Below, one piece after another: positions 9,254 to 17,936 of a stretch of DNA of 64,000 nt. Source of the DNA: Synechococcus sp. BIOS-E4-1 (GTDB taxonomy: Bacteria > Cyanobacteriota > Cyanobacteriia > PCC-6307 > Cyanobiaceae); NCBI RefSeq assembly GCF_014279995.1, contig NZ_CP047935.1, positions 2,997,494 to 3,061,493 on the forward strand, written 5' to 3'. The translations under genes and the position numbers were made by a program. Below the pieces are notes generated by a model. That model saw only the letters and a program-made list of their open reading frames with translations, was not told where the DNA came from and did no database searches. The stretch's first letter is position 1; every line of letters begins with the position of its first letter.

Positions 9254-10382
9254 TTGCTCGATCTCACCGACTTCAAGCGCGATCTCTCCGAGCTCACTGA
9301 CCGCCTGGGCAATGCCCAGGACTGTCTTTGACGTCCCTGCACTGACCGCAAGACAACAGGATCTCGAGCAGCTTGCCGCCCAGCCAGATTTCTGGGATGA
9401 CCAGCAGAACGCTCAGAAGCAGATGCGCCGCCTCGATGAGGTCAAGGCCCAGCTGCTGCAGCTGACCACATGGCAAGGTGCCGTGGGCGATGCCCAGGCC
9501 ACTCTTGAGCTGTATGAGCTTGAACAGGACGACGAGATGCTTGCGGAGGCCCAGGCAGGCCTTGATCAGCTGCGTAAGGAGCTGGATCGCTGGGAGCTGG
9601 AACGCCTGCTCAGCGGTGAATACGACAAGGAGGGAGCCGTCCTCTCCATCAATGCCGGAGCGGGTGGCACCGATGCCCAGGACTGGGCTCAGATGCTGCT
9701 GCGGATGTACACCCGCTGGGCCGAGGACCATGACATGAAGGTCACGGTTGACGAACTCAGCGAAGGTGAGGAAGCAGGCATCAAGAGCGCCACAATCGAG
9801 ATCGAGGGCCGCTACGCCTACGGCTATCTGCGCAATGAGAAGGGCACCCATCGCCTGGTGCGGATCTCGCCCTTCAATGCCAACGACAAGCGCCAGACCA
9901 GTTTTGCGGGCATTGAAGTGATGCCGAAACTCGAGGAGGAAGTCGACATCGACATTCCCGAGAAGGACCTGGAGGTGACCACCAGCCGCTCCGGCGGAGC
10001 TGGTGGACAGAACGTCAACAAGGTGGAAACCGCTGTGCGCATCCTGCACATCCCCACAGGACTGGCTGTGCGCTGCACCCAGGAACGCTCCCAGCTCCAG
10101 AACAAGGAAAAGGCCATGGCCCTGCTCAAGGCCAAGCTGCTGGTGATCGCACAGGAACAAAGAGCTGCCGAGATCGCCGACATCCGCGGCGACATCGTGG
10201 AGGCCGCCTGGGGCAATCAGATCCGCAACTATGTGTTTCACCCTTATCAAATGGTCAAGGACCTGCGCACCCAGGAGGAAACCAATGATGTTCAGGGTGT
10301 GATGAACGGCGATCTAGACCCCTTCATTCAGGCGCTGCTGCGTCAGGGTGTGGACAGCCCCGGACAGGACGAGGACAGCTGA
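9254..10382 (+). CDS. prfB: peptide chain release factor 2, expressed through a programmed +1 frameshift
   Basis: The class I release factor that reads UGA and UAA. Frame 1 begins at a proposed TTG (9254) and encodes [17 protein letters not shown]..., the usual RF2 N-terminus, then meets CTT TGA at 9326-9331. Moving one base forward at CTT (skipping 9329, resuming GAC at 9330) joins it to the rest of the protein with the GGQ motif ([11 protein letters not shown]). An AGGA tract sits three bases before CTT, as in the known bacterial prfB shift site. A purely downstream start would lose the N-terminal helix. The gene heads a plus-strand operon. The initiation codon is uncertain because no strong Shine-Dalgarno sequence is seen. 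Confidence 0.9.
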
Positions 10383-10384
10383 CC

Positions 10385-10585
10385 ATGAGCTCAAAGCCAG
10401 ACGGCATCGAGACTTCGCCGGACGGCGCCACCACCACGCCTCCTCCCAGCTTCGTCAAACAGGCCATGCGCAACATGGTCCGCAAGGGCAGCAAGAGCCT
10501 GTTTCATCTTGGACTCACGGCCGCAGGGTTCATCGGTTTCATCCTTGTGGTCGCCTGGCTGGGACGTCCAACACTGCCCCAGTGA
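10385..10585 (+). CDS. small single-span membrane protein (DUF3285-like)
   Basis: A 66-residue protein with a Thr/Pro-rich N-terminal tail, a basic stretch (MRNMVRKGSKS) and one hydrophobic helix (about residues 40-60). It resembles the short DUF3285 proteins found in the same place after prfB in cyanobacteria. The function is unknown. It starts 2 bases after the prfB stop, and its own stop overlaps the GTG start of ybeY (GTGA), so it is translated as part of this operon. Confidence 0.8.
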   Translation: MSSKPDGIETSPDGATTTPPPSFVKQAMRNMVRKGSKSLFHLGLTAAGFIGFILVVAWLGRPTLPQ

Positions 10586-11178
10586 CTAACACGCGGGCTG
10601 TTGCGATTGACCTGGCCTTCACGCCAGCTGAAGAGCAACTGATCCAGGCCGGGAAAGGGATTGGAGCCCAGCAGCGGCTCAGCCAGGGAGATGTCTGGGA
10701 ATCAACCCTGCGCCTCTGGCTGCAACACCTGATCGCTGCCGGGGGCGACAGCGTCCCAGCGGAACTTCAGAGCTGTGAGGAGATCTGCCTGGGCCTGCAG
10801 TTTGTGGATGATGCCCAGATCACTGATCTCAACGCACGCTGGCGCAACAAGCCCACGGCCACGGATGTCTTGTCCTTTTCAGCACTGGAAGCTGACATGC
10901 CCCTGGACAGCTGCCCCAGTCTTGAACTGGGAGACATCATCGTGTCGGTACCGACTGCGGAACGTCAGGCTCTCGAACAGGATCACAGCCTGGAACGGGA
11001 GCTCTGCTGGTTGGTGAGCCATGGCCTGCTGCACCTGCTGGGATGGGACCATCCCGATGAGTCGAGGCTTGAAGCCATGCTGCAATGCCAGGAGCAACTG
11101 GTTGCCATGGCCGGTATCGTTCAATCCCACGGTGAGATCAACTGTGAATCAGCAGATGAAATCACTAAGGAAACCTGA
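10582..11178 (+). CDS. ybeY: endoribonuclease YbeY (rRNA maturation factor)
   Basis: The product (198 residues from the GTG at 10582) is a zinc-dependent RNase involved in 16S rRNA 3' maturation and ribosome quality control. The zinc motif HGLLHLLGWDH is clear near residues 148-158, and NKPTATDVLSF is a typical upstream block. The open frame extends further upstream inside prfB, but the GTG overlapping the previous stop is the natural start. The last 23 bases overlap the start of dgkA. Confidence 0.9.
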   Translation: MTNTRAVAIDLAFTPAEEQLIQAGKGIGAQQRLSQGDVWESTLRLWLQHLIAAGGDSVPAELQSCEEICLGLQFVDDAQITDLNARWRNKPTATDVLSFSALEADMPLDSCPSLELGDIIVSVPTAERQALEQDHSLERELCWLVSHGLLHLLGWDHPDESRLEAMLQCQEQLVAMAGIVQSHGEINCESADEITKET

Positions 11179-11629
11179 CGATGGAACTCCGTTGACCGAG
11201 GAGATCAGCCAGCGCAGCACCCGCCGTGCCCACCACGCTGCCCACAGAGGAGCCTGGAAAATCGCCGGCGACCTGCCCGCCAGCTTCCGTTACGCCGCTC
11301 AGGGACTGGGTTACGGCTTCATCAGTCAACGCAACTTCCGCATCCACCTGGGGATCGGCAGCGTCGTTTTCTTTTTAGGACTGTGGCTGAAGTTACCAGC
11401 GATTCAGCTGGCCGTTTTGGTCCTGACCGTGGCGGCCGTGCTCGTGCTTGAGCTGCTCAACACCGCGATCGAATCTGTGGTCGACCTGGCCATCGGACGT
11501 CGCTTTCACCCGCTGGCCAGGATCGCCAAGGACTGTGCCGCGGCAGCGGTTTTGGTGGCGGCCATCAGCTCTCTGGTGATTGCCCTGCTGCTGGTGCTAC
11601 CGCCCCTGATTCTTCGCCTCGGCCTTTGA
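11156..11629 (+). CDS. dgkA: diacylglycerol kinase / undecaprenol kinase, prokaryotic type
   Basis: A short integral-membrane kinase (157 residues from ATG 11156) that phosphorylates a lipid alcohol. It has the family core: an amphipathic N-terminal segment (RYAAQGLGYGF...RNFRIH), hydrophobic helices, and the active-site motif ELLNTAIESVVD. The C-terminal helix is also hydrophobic. The gene overlaps ybeY by 23 bases, so its translation is probably coupled. In bacteria related to Gram-positives the substrate is undecaprenol; which substrate is used here cannot be told from sequence. Confidence 0.88.
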   Translation: MKSLRKPDDGTPLTEEISQRSTRRAHHAAHRGAWKIAGDLPASFRYAAQGLGYGFISQRNFRIHLGIGSVVFFLGLWLKLPAIQLAVLVLTVAAVLVLELLNTAIESVVDLAIGRRFHPLARIAKDCAAAAVLVAAISSLVIALLLVLPPLILRLGL

Positions 11630-11632
11630 ACG

Positions 11633-12241
11633 ATGCTCCTGGTCATCGACAACTACGACAGCTTCACCTTCAACCTGGTGCAGTATTTCGGGGAGTTAGC
11701 GGCTCAGCATCCTCTGGCTGAAGACCTGCGCGTGGAGCGCAACGATGCGATCAGTGTTGCCCAGATCCGTGACCTCAGCCCCGATGCCATCCTGTTATCC
11801 CCTGGGCCCGGAGATCCTGATCAGGCGGGAGTCTGCCTGAGTGTGCTGAAGGAGTTGTCCCCGAGCATCCCCACTCTTGGGGTCTGTCTGGGCCATCAGG
11901 CTCTTGCTCAGGCCTACGGAGGAAAAGTGGTGCGGGCCTCGGAACTGATGCATGGCAAGACCTCACCGGTGCTGCATCGAGGCGAAGGCGTCTTTGCAGG
12001 CCTGCCTCAGCCACTCACCGCCACCCGATATCACAGCTTGATTGCTGACCGCAGCAGTCTTCCCGACTGCCTGGAAGTCACTGCATGGCTGGAGGACAAC
12101 ACCGTGATGGGCCTGCGTCACCGTGAGCACCCCCATCTCCAGGGCGTGCAGTTCCACCCTGAAAGCGTGTTGACGGAGGCCGGGCATAACCTGCTGGCCA
12201 ACTTCCTTCGACTGGCGGAAGGGCGCATTCAGCACTGCTAG
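11633..12241 (+). CDS. trpG: glutamine amidotransferase, anthranilate / aminodeoxychorismate synthase component II
   Basis: A 202-residue class I glutamine amidotransferase that supplies ammonia to anthranilate synthase or aminodeoxychorismate synthase. The motifs are LSPGPGDP, the nucleophile in [10 protein letters not shown] (Cys near residue 84), and the His/Glu pair in VQFHPES. It begins 3 bases after dgkA. Many bacteria use one such subunit for both tryptophan and folate, so trpG and pabA are both reasonable names; no partner subunit is present in the window. Confidence 0.9.
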   Translation: MLLVIDNYDSFTFNLVQYFGELAAQHPLAEDLRVERNDAISVAQIRDLSPDAILLSPGPGDPDQAGVCLSVLKELSPSIPTLGVCLGHQALAQAYGGKVVRASELMHGKTSPVLHRGEGVFAGLPQPLTATRYHSLIADRSSLPDCLEVTAWLEDNTVMGLRHREHPHLQGVQFHPESVLTEAGHNLLANFLRLAEGRIQHC

Positions 12242-12267
12242 TTTCCTCTGCCAGCAGGCATTCCCCC

Positions 12268-13011
12268 ATGACAGTCTTCCTGAAACGCCAGGGTCCTGGG
12301 CGGGCCATCGCCTCCCTTGCCGCATCAACCCTCCTGGCCGGAATCAGCGGCACTGCCGCGCAGGCTGCAGGCGTCTCGATCACGAGCTACGGGCACAGTG
12401 CTCTGCTGATTCGCGGCGGAGGCCAGTCGGTGCTTGTGAACCCCTTCCGGGCCGTGGGCTGCGCCACTGGACTCAGCGAACCGCGCGTCAGCGCCAACGT
12501 GACCCTGGCCAGCTCCGAACTTCCTGACGAAGGGGCACGGATCGGAGGAGGCACCTTCCTCTCCAAGCCGGGTTCCTATCGCGTTGGCGGCATGGACCTC
12601 GAGGGATTTTCTGCTCCACATGACCGTATGGGTGGACGCCGTTTCGGCAACGCCACAATCTGGCGCTGGCAGCAGGGAGGCCTGAACTTTGCCCATCTGG
12701 GAGGAACAGCCGCCCCTCTCAGCGGTGAGGACAGGGTGCTGCTGGGTCGCCCAGATGTGCTGATCATCGGCGTCGGCGGTGGAGGCAAGGTCTACAACGG
12801 TGAGGAGGCTGCTGAGGTGGTCAGACAGCTGAATCCACGCCGGGTGATTCCCGTTCAATACGTGAATGGGGAGGCTCCGAGCGGATGTGACCAAGGCGGA
12901 GTACAGCCCTTCCTGGATGCGATGAGCGGTACAAAGGTTCGCCAGGTGGGTCCCAGCCTCACGCTGCCAGGGAGCCTGAACGACAGCACCGTGATCGAGG
13001 TGATGCGCTGA
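12268..13011 (+). CDS. exported metallo-beta-lactamase-fold hydrolase (UlaG-like)
   Basis: A 247-residue protein with a signal peptide (hydrophobic core around SLAASTLLAGISG, likely cleavage after AQA). The remainder resembles the UlaG-like branch of the metallo-beta-lactamase fold: SYGHSALLIRGGGQSVLVNP near the start, FSAPHDR in the middle, and the VGGGGKVYNGEEA...VIPVQY block near the end. The classical HxHxDH motif is not visible, as in some members of this branch, so catalytic activity is uncertain. It is the last gene of the prfB-led plus-strand run, with a 26-base gap before it. Confidence 0.78.
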   Translation: MTVFLKRQGPGRAIASLAASTLLAGISGTAAQAAGVSITSYGHSALLIRGGGQSVLVNPFRAVGCATGLSEPRVSANVTLASSELPDEGARIGGGTFLSKPGSYRVGGMDLEGFSAPHDRMGGRRFGNATIWRWQQGGLNFAHLGGTAAPLSGEDRVLLGRPDVLIIGVGGGGKVYNGEEAAEVVRQLNPRRVIPVQYVNGEAPSGCDQGGVQPFLDAMSGTKVRQVGPSLTLPGSLNDSTVIEVMR

Positions 13012-13019
13012 GGATCCGT

Positions 13020-14132
13020 TCAGGAGTCAAGCTGTTGGTAACACGCCCAGAACTTCTGCATCTGAGTGAGGGTGCCGATGCTGACGCGCAGAGATCCTTC
13101 GAGCTGCGGCTTGCCGGCCATCGAACGCACCAGGATGCCCTCCTGCCGCAATTGCTGCTCCACCTGCTGAGCGGGAGACGAGGGCCAGATCAACAGATAG
13201 TTACCGCCGTCGCAATGAAAATCGGCACCAGACTGCGTCAGCTGCGTCACTAAATAGTCACGCGCGCGTAACACTTCGGCCACATAGCTGTCTGTGTACG
13301 ACTGGTCCGACAATGCAGCGAACGCGGCAGTCACAGCAAGGCTGTTGACGTCGTAAGGACCGGTCACCCTGCAGACCCGATCAACCACATCGGCATGACC
13401 GAACGCAAAACCGATCCGCAAGCCCGCAAGCCCTGAAGTCTTGGCGAGGGAGCGCAGGACCAGCAGATTGCCATGCCGCCCGAAATCAACAGTCGGCAGC
13501 ACGCTGTCGCCCGTGAAAGCTTCATAGAGCTCATCCACCACCACCAGGGTGTCGGGCGCGGACATTGCCAGCTGCAGCACATGCTCTGCGGAAAGACGAG
13601 TCCCGGTGGGATTGTTGGGATTGCAGAGCATCAGAATGCGCGGGCGACGCTCCAGGGCTTCGCGAATCTGCTCCAGCGGAAAGCCAAAACCAGGCAGGGC
13701 ATGGGGCACCGCTTCCACCTCCATCCCCTGCATCCCAGCACAGGGGGCGTAGTAGCCGAAGGTGGGACTCGTAGTGAGCAGGGTGTCTCCCTGAGCGCCA
13801 TAGGCGTGAATCACCGCATGAATCGCAGCATCCACCCCGTTAAACACACCCACTTGCTGCGGCAACAAAGCATGCGCTAGACCCGCAGGCGAGGCCTGCA
13901 GATTGCTGATCACCGCCTCGCGCAGTCCGTCGTATTCGGGATAAACGGCAATTTGATCAGCCGGAAAGGTCCGTAGCGCCTCAGCAACCGCCGGGCTGGG
14001 ACCGATGGTGTTCTCGTTGAAATCAAGCCGGAGCAAACCACGGCGTCCCTCCAGTGGTGCGCTGTAACCCCTAAGGCGCTCAACCTCAGGGCGTGCTGAA
14101 GGCGAGGGAGTCGCTGCGGTCATGCCAATCAA
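13020..14132 (-). CDS. hisC: histidinol-phosphate aminotransferase family protein
   Basis: A fold-type I PLP aminotransferase of 370 residues. It shows the N-terminal LDFNENTIGPSP block, NPNNPTG (171-177), the Asp200 that holds the pyridine nitrogen, and the PLP lysine Lys231 in SLAKTSGLAGLRIG. These fit HisC, which transaminates histidinol phosphate and sometimes aromatic amino acids. The start may be the Met at residue 4. It is convergent with the metallo-hydrolase gene and divergent from the SelO-like gene. A second, more distant aminotransferase of this superfamily lies at 40.0-41.1 kb. Confidence 0.83.
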   Translation of the reverse strand: MIGMTAATPSPSARPEVERLRGYSAPLEGRRGLLRLDFNENTIGPSPAVAEALRTFPADQIAVYPEYDGLREAVISNLQASPAGLAHALLPQQVGVFNGVDAAIHAVIHAYGAQGDTLLTTSPTFGYYAPCAGMQGMEVEAVPHALPGFGFPLEQIREALERRPRILMLCNPNNPTGTRLSAEHVLQLAMSAPDTLVVVDELYEAFTGDSVLPTVDFGRHGNLLVLRSLAKTSGLAGLRIGFAFGHADVVDRVCRVTGPYDVNSLAVTAAFAALSDQSYTDSYVAEVLRARDYLVTQLTQSGADFHCDGGNYLLIWPSSPAQQVEQQLRQEGILVRSMAGKPQLEGSLRVSIGTLTQMQKFWACYQQLDS

Positions 14133-14219
14133 CCTTGCCCACGAAGGTCAATCCACAAGCTATCGACATCCCTCTCATCCCAACAGTGGTGGATTCACGC
14201 CGATGATGGGAAGACTGCA

Positions 14220-15929
14220 GTGACCGGTCTGATGCCAACCACCTCTAGCGCATCCTCCACAACCGACACATTCGCCGAGTTCGCTGAACACGTCGATTAC
14301 TCCTTGCTGAGCCAACTCAGAGCGGACCCCGAGGCCCGTGTGAACGGGCATGACCATCAGGCACGTCAGGTGAAATCGGGGCACTACGTACCGGTCACGC
14401 CAACGCCTCTGCCAACCCCGGAATACGTGGCACACAGCGACGAATTATTCGATGAGCTGGGACTCAGCCATAGCTTGGCCGAGGATGACGGCTTCCGACG
14501 GTTGTTCTCCGGCGACATCAGCGTGAACCGCGGGGAGATGCTCCCTTATGGGTGGGCCACCGGCTATGCCTTGTCGATCTACGGCACCGAATACGATCAG
14601 CAATGTCCGTTCGGCAATGGCAACGGATACGGCGATGGTCGAGCCGTCTCCGTGTTCGAAGGTCTTTTCCGAGGACGCCGCTGGGAAATGCAACTGAAGG
14701 GCGGCGGACCGACGCCCTATTGCAGAGGTGCTGATGGTCGAGCCGTGCTGCGCTCCAGTGTGCGCGAGTTTCTGGCCCAGGAATTCATGCATGCACTCGG
14801 AGTTCCCACATCACGCTCCCTGACGCTGTACGTCTCCCATGCCGAGAGTGTGCGTCGCCCCTGGTATTCAGATCAATCTCAATCCATGGATCCCGATGTG
14901 CTGATCGAGAACCCTGCAGCGATCACCACGCGCGTGGCGCCATCCTTCCTGCGAGTGGGTCAGCTCGAGCTCTTCGCGCGGCGCGTCCGCAGAGAAGCTC
15001 ATCCACAGGCGCTACAGGAACTGCAGATGATCGTGCAGCACCTGATCGATCGGAACTACCGCACCGAGATTGATGAGTCTCTGAGCTTCCCTGAGCAGGT
15101 GGTGCAGCTCGCAACGTTGTTCCGAGCACGATTGATCACCCTGATATCCCACTGGATGCGAGTGGGCTATTGCCAAGGCAACTTCAACAGCGACAACTGT
15201 GCCGCCGGCGGCTTCACCCTTGACTACGGACCATTTGGCTTCTGCGAACTTTTCGACCCCCGCTTTCAGCCCTGGACCGGAGGCGGAATTCATTTCTCCT
15301 TTTTCAATCAGCCGAAGGCGGCAGAAACCAATTACCGGATGTTCTGGTCAGCCCTCAAAACGCTGCTCAAGGATCACCCGTCAGAAACGGCTCGTCTGGA
15401 TGAGCTGCTGGCCAGCTTCGGCGATGCCATGCAGCAAGAACTGGATGCCATGTGGGCTCGGAAGCTTGGCCTGGCCAGCCATGAACCTGAGCTGATTGGA
15501 GAGCTTCTGCAGCTGCTGGTGGCGTCGAAGGCGGACTACACGGTTGCCTTCCGTGAATTATCGGCACTGCCGGAAAACGTCACACCTCTGAAACGGGGTT
15601 TTTACCAACCCAGCGATGAACAACTCGACAACAAGTGGAACGCATGGCTTCAGCGCTGGCATCTGCAACTTGCCGGCAATGGCGAACGAGGGGAGATCAC
15701 AGCCTCAATGAGTCGCACCAATCCCGCCATCACCTGGCGCGAATGGCTGATCGCCCCTGCGTACGAACAGGCAGCTCGGGGCGACTACGGTCACGTGCGC
15801 GAATTGCAGACAGTGTTCCGTCATCCCTATGAGCCGCTTTCGCCAGAACTCGCAGTTCGTTACGACCAATTAAGGCCTAAGGAGTTCTTCGGCGCTGGGG
15901 GCATCTCTCACTACAGCTGCTCCTCCTAG
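14220..15929 (+). CDS. SelO-like protein (UPF0061/YdiU family), pseudokinase-fold AMPylase
   Basis: A 569-residue protein of the SelO family, whose studied members transfer AMP to proteins from a kinase-like fold in which ATP is flipped. Recognisable family blocks are LFSGD, LPYGWATGYA, MQLKGGGPTPYCRGADGRAVLRSS, REFLAQEFMHALGVPT, the metal-site block NFNSDNCAAGGFTLDYGPFGF and SHYSCSS at the very end. The end is cysteine-containing, as in many SelO proteins, with Cys rather than selenocysteine. It is longer than the roughly 480 residues common in bacteria. It stands alone on the plus strand. Confidence 0.85.
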   Translation: MTGLMPTTSSASSTTDTFAEFAEHVDYSLLSQLRADPEARVNGHDHQARQVKSGHYVPVTPTPLPTPEYVAHSDELFDELGLSHSLAEDDGFRRLFSGDISVNRGEMLPYGWATGYALSIYGTEYDQQCPFGNGNGYGDGRAVSVFEGLFRGRRWEMQLKGGGPTPYCRGADGRAVLRSSVREFLAQEFMHALGVPTSRSLTLYVSHAESVRRPWYSDQSQSMDPDVLIENPAAITTRVAPSFLRVGQLELFARRVRREAHPQALQELQMIVQHLIDRNYRTEIDESLSFPEQVVQLATLFRARLITLISHWMRVGYCQGNFNSDNCAAGGFTLDYGPFGFCELFDPRFQPWTGGGIHFSFFNQPKAAETNYRMFWSALKTLLKDHPSETARLDELLASFGDAMQQELDAMWARKLGLASHEPELIGELLQLLVASKADYTVAFRELSALPENVTPLKRGFYQPSDEQLDNKWNAWLQRWHLQLAGNGERGEITASMSRTNPAITWREWLIAPAYEQAARGDYGHVRELQTVFRHPYEPLSPELAVRYDQLRPKEFFGAGGISHYSCSS

Positions 15930-16172
15930 ACGAGCACCTAGGAACCAATCTCACAACCCGGGCAAGGCAGACCCAGCCGCCGCACGAGCACTTGGCCGCA
16001 CAAGCTGATCAACATCGCTGCGCAGACATTGCGGCAAGACCATCAACTCCACTTGTTTCGATGACTCAGTGACGTCGCACTACAACCATTCAGCCCAGGA
16101 ATGCTTCAGCCAGCACCCGACCAAAAGATTATTCATGGGCAATACATCAACAAAGGGTTGCAATAACAAATC

Positions 16173-16697
16173 TTGCATGCAAGCATTTTAAAGTGCAGTG
16201 ATACCGAAATGGTCCTATCAAGCAACCCGCAAATTTCCAAAGTATTAATGCAAATCACCTGGGTCATTGGTGGCATTGGATTATGGAATGGCTTTAACGC
16301 TCTTGGCGCCGGAAATATAGATTCAGCCACCCAATGGATTGCAGGATGGTCTGTCGGAGGCGTTGGCCTGGTTTCATTTGTGCGCCATGCAATATTCCAC
16401 CGCAGCGATGCATTACGCATGGGATGGGATTACGGCACCCGTAACGACTTTCAACTTGAAGTTGGCTTCGCGAATCTCGCATGGGGAGTAGTCGCTTTCG
16501 CCGGACTCGCACAAGGCTGGGGGACCCAAGCCCTTGGGTCCCTGATTCTTCTTGTGGGAATCTATATGCTGCAAGCGGCCGTCTTGCATTTACTCGAATT
16601 AAGAACAGCCAAACAACCTCGATATACCAGCAAAGTTATCAACATTAGCTACGCACTTTTCACACTTTATTTCGGCATTAATGCCCTTTCCTCCTGA
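16173..16697 (+). CDS. hypothetical multi-span membrane protein
   Basis: I do not recognise this family with confidence. The protein (up to 174 residues; the likely start is ATG 16173, or the Met at residue 13) has about four hydrophobic segments: ITWVIGGIGLWNGF, WIAGWSVGGVGLVSF, FANLAWGVVAFAGLA, and LGSLILLVGIYMLQAAVLHL, with a shorter fifth at the end. A charged middle part (FHRSDALRMGWDYGTRNDFQ) separates the two pairs. It sits alone in an AT-rich spacer between core genes, with 243 bases before it and 220 after it in which I see no other gene. Confidence 0.65.
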   Translation: MHASILKCSDTEMVLSSNPQISKVLMQITWVIGGIGLWNGFNALGAGNIDSATQWIAGWSVGGVGLVSFVRHAIFHRSDALRMGWDYGTRNDFQLEVGFANLAWGVVAFAGLAQGWGTQALGSLILLVGIYMLQAAVLHLLELRTAKQPRYTSKVINISYALFTLYFGINALSS

Positions 16698-16917
16698 CGC
16701 CAGACCTACCAAAAACGAGCACTAATGGGCTAAATAAATGCGCACATTCTTTCCATGCCGAATGCGACACAAGATCAAAGCCATAAACTTAAACATCAGA
16801 TTCGGTCCTCTCCACCACCCTTGAGCAAGTGAGGCATTTCATCAAGCTCCTACAGAGCAAAAGATACCGTCAGATGAATGCCAAAAGATTGGCAAGAACC
16901 ATGGCAACCTCCCGGCA

Positions 16918-17910
16918 TCAACTCACTGACTCCAACTGAGCCAATACTGCCGCCATTTGCACACCATTAAGGCCTGCACTCAAAGACAACAACAACAGCA
17001 CCCGAGCTTTCTGAGGATTCAGGCTGCCGGCAGGCAGCGTTCCACAACGTTCATCTTCAGGCGAGCGATGCACAGGACCTGATCCACAACGGCTGGCCCG
17101 CAGCATCAATGGCCGCGGACCCGACCAAGTCTCAAGCACGTCACGTTCCACGGCCGAGAGCTGACCGGCGCCGGTGCCGGTAAACACCAGGCCCTGAATT
17201 CTTGCCTTCAGCATCGCAGTGAGCATGCTCGACTCGGGCTCCACACAGCCATAGAGGATGGCCACCCTGGGCCATTGCCCAGGCAAGGTGAGGCCTGCGA
17301 ACGGAGCCTCTCGCGCTTCACTCACCAGAGGCAAATGAACGCCGGCGTCATCAACCCAGCCCAACGGCCCAGTGCCTGGACTGGCAAACGCCCCTACCCC
17401 CTGTGTCGCCACCTTGGTCACCTTGCGTGCCGCATGGATCCATCCATCCATCACCACCAGCACTCCCTGACCGCGGGATTGCGGAGCACTGGCCACCTGA
17501 ACGGCCTGAAACAGATTGAGCGGGCCATCCGCACTGAGTGCCGTTGCCGGCCGCATCGCCCCACCTAGCACCACCGGCCGCGGGTCATCGATCAGCAACT
17601 GCAGCAGCCAGGCTGTTTCCTCCAAGGTGTTGGTGCCGTGGCTGATCACAACACCAGCGAGATCGGCATCAGCTGCAAAGGCTGAACGCACATGGGTGAC
17701 GAGCGCCTGCCAATGGGCGAAGGTCAGGTCCGCACTGTCGACGTTGGCAATCTGCTCCACCTGAATCTCAGCGAGCTGTTGCAGCTGGGGCACCGATTGC
17801 AGCAACTGCTCAGCGTGGATGACGCCTGCTGAGTAGTTGTTCAGAGCGGTGACATCTTTCGCCCTTCCTGCGATTGTGCCACCGGTGGCGAGCAACAAGA
17901 GCCGAGGCAT
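16918..17910 (-). CDS. ansA: L-asparaginase family protein
   Basis: A type I/II bacterial asparaginase of about 330 residues that hydrolyses asparagine. The first active-site signature is ATGGTIAG near the N-terminus, and the second is SHGTNTLEETAW near residue 100. The start at ATG 17910 is preferred because GGAGAG lies at good spacing; a GTG overlapping the argS stop (17940) would add ten residues. No signal peptide is seen, so a cytoplasmic enzyme is likely. It follows argS in the same orientation. Confidence 0.88.
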   Translation of the reverse strand: MPRLLLLATGGTIAGRAKDVTALNNYSAGVIHAEQLLQSVPQLQQLAEIQVEQIANVDSADLTFAHWQALVTHVRSAFAADADLAGVVISHGTNTLEETAWLLQLLIDDPRPVVLGGAMRPATALSADGPLNLFQAVQVASAPQSRGQGVLVVMDGWIHAARKVTKVATQGVGAFASPGTGPLGWVDDAGVHLPLVSEAREAPFAGLTLPGQWPRVAILYGCVEPESSMLTAMLKARIQGLVFTGTGAGQLSAVERDVLETWSGPRPLMLRASRCGSGPVHRSPEDERCGTLPAGSLNPQKARVLLLLSLSAGLNGVQMAAVLAQLESVS

Positions 17911-17936
17911 GAAGGCACCACTCTCCAAGGAACCGC

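Noticed and set aside
9110..9331. Small separate gene before prfB
   Set aside because: Its end encodes the RF2 N-terminus and stops at the CTT TGA shift site, so it belongs to prfB.
9294..10250. Long minus-strand open frame across prfB
   Set aside because: It is a shadow of a GC-rich gene; its sequence has no recognisable family and prfB is certain.
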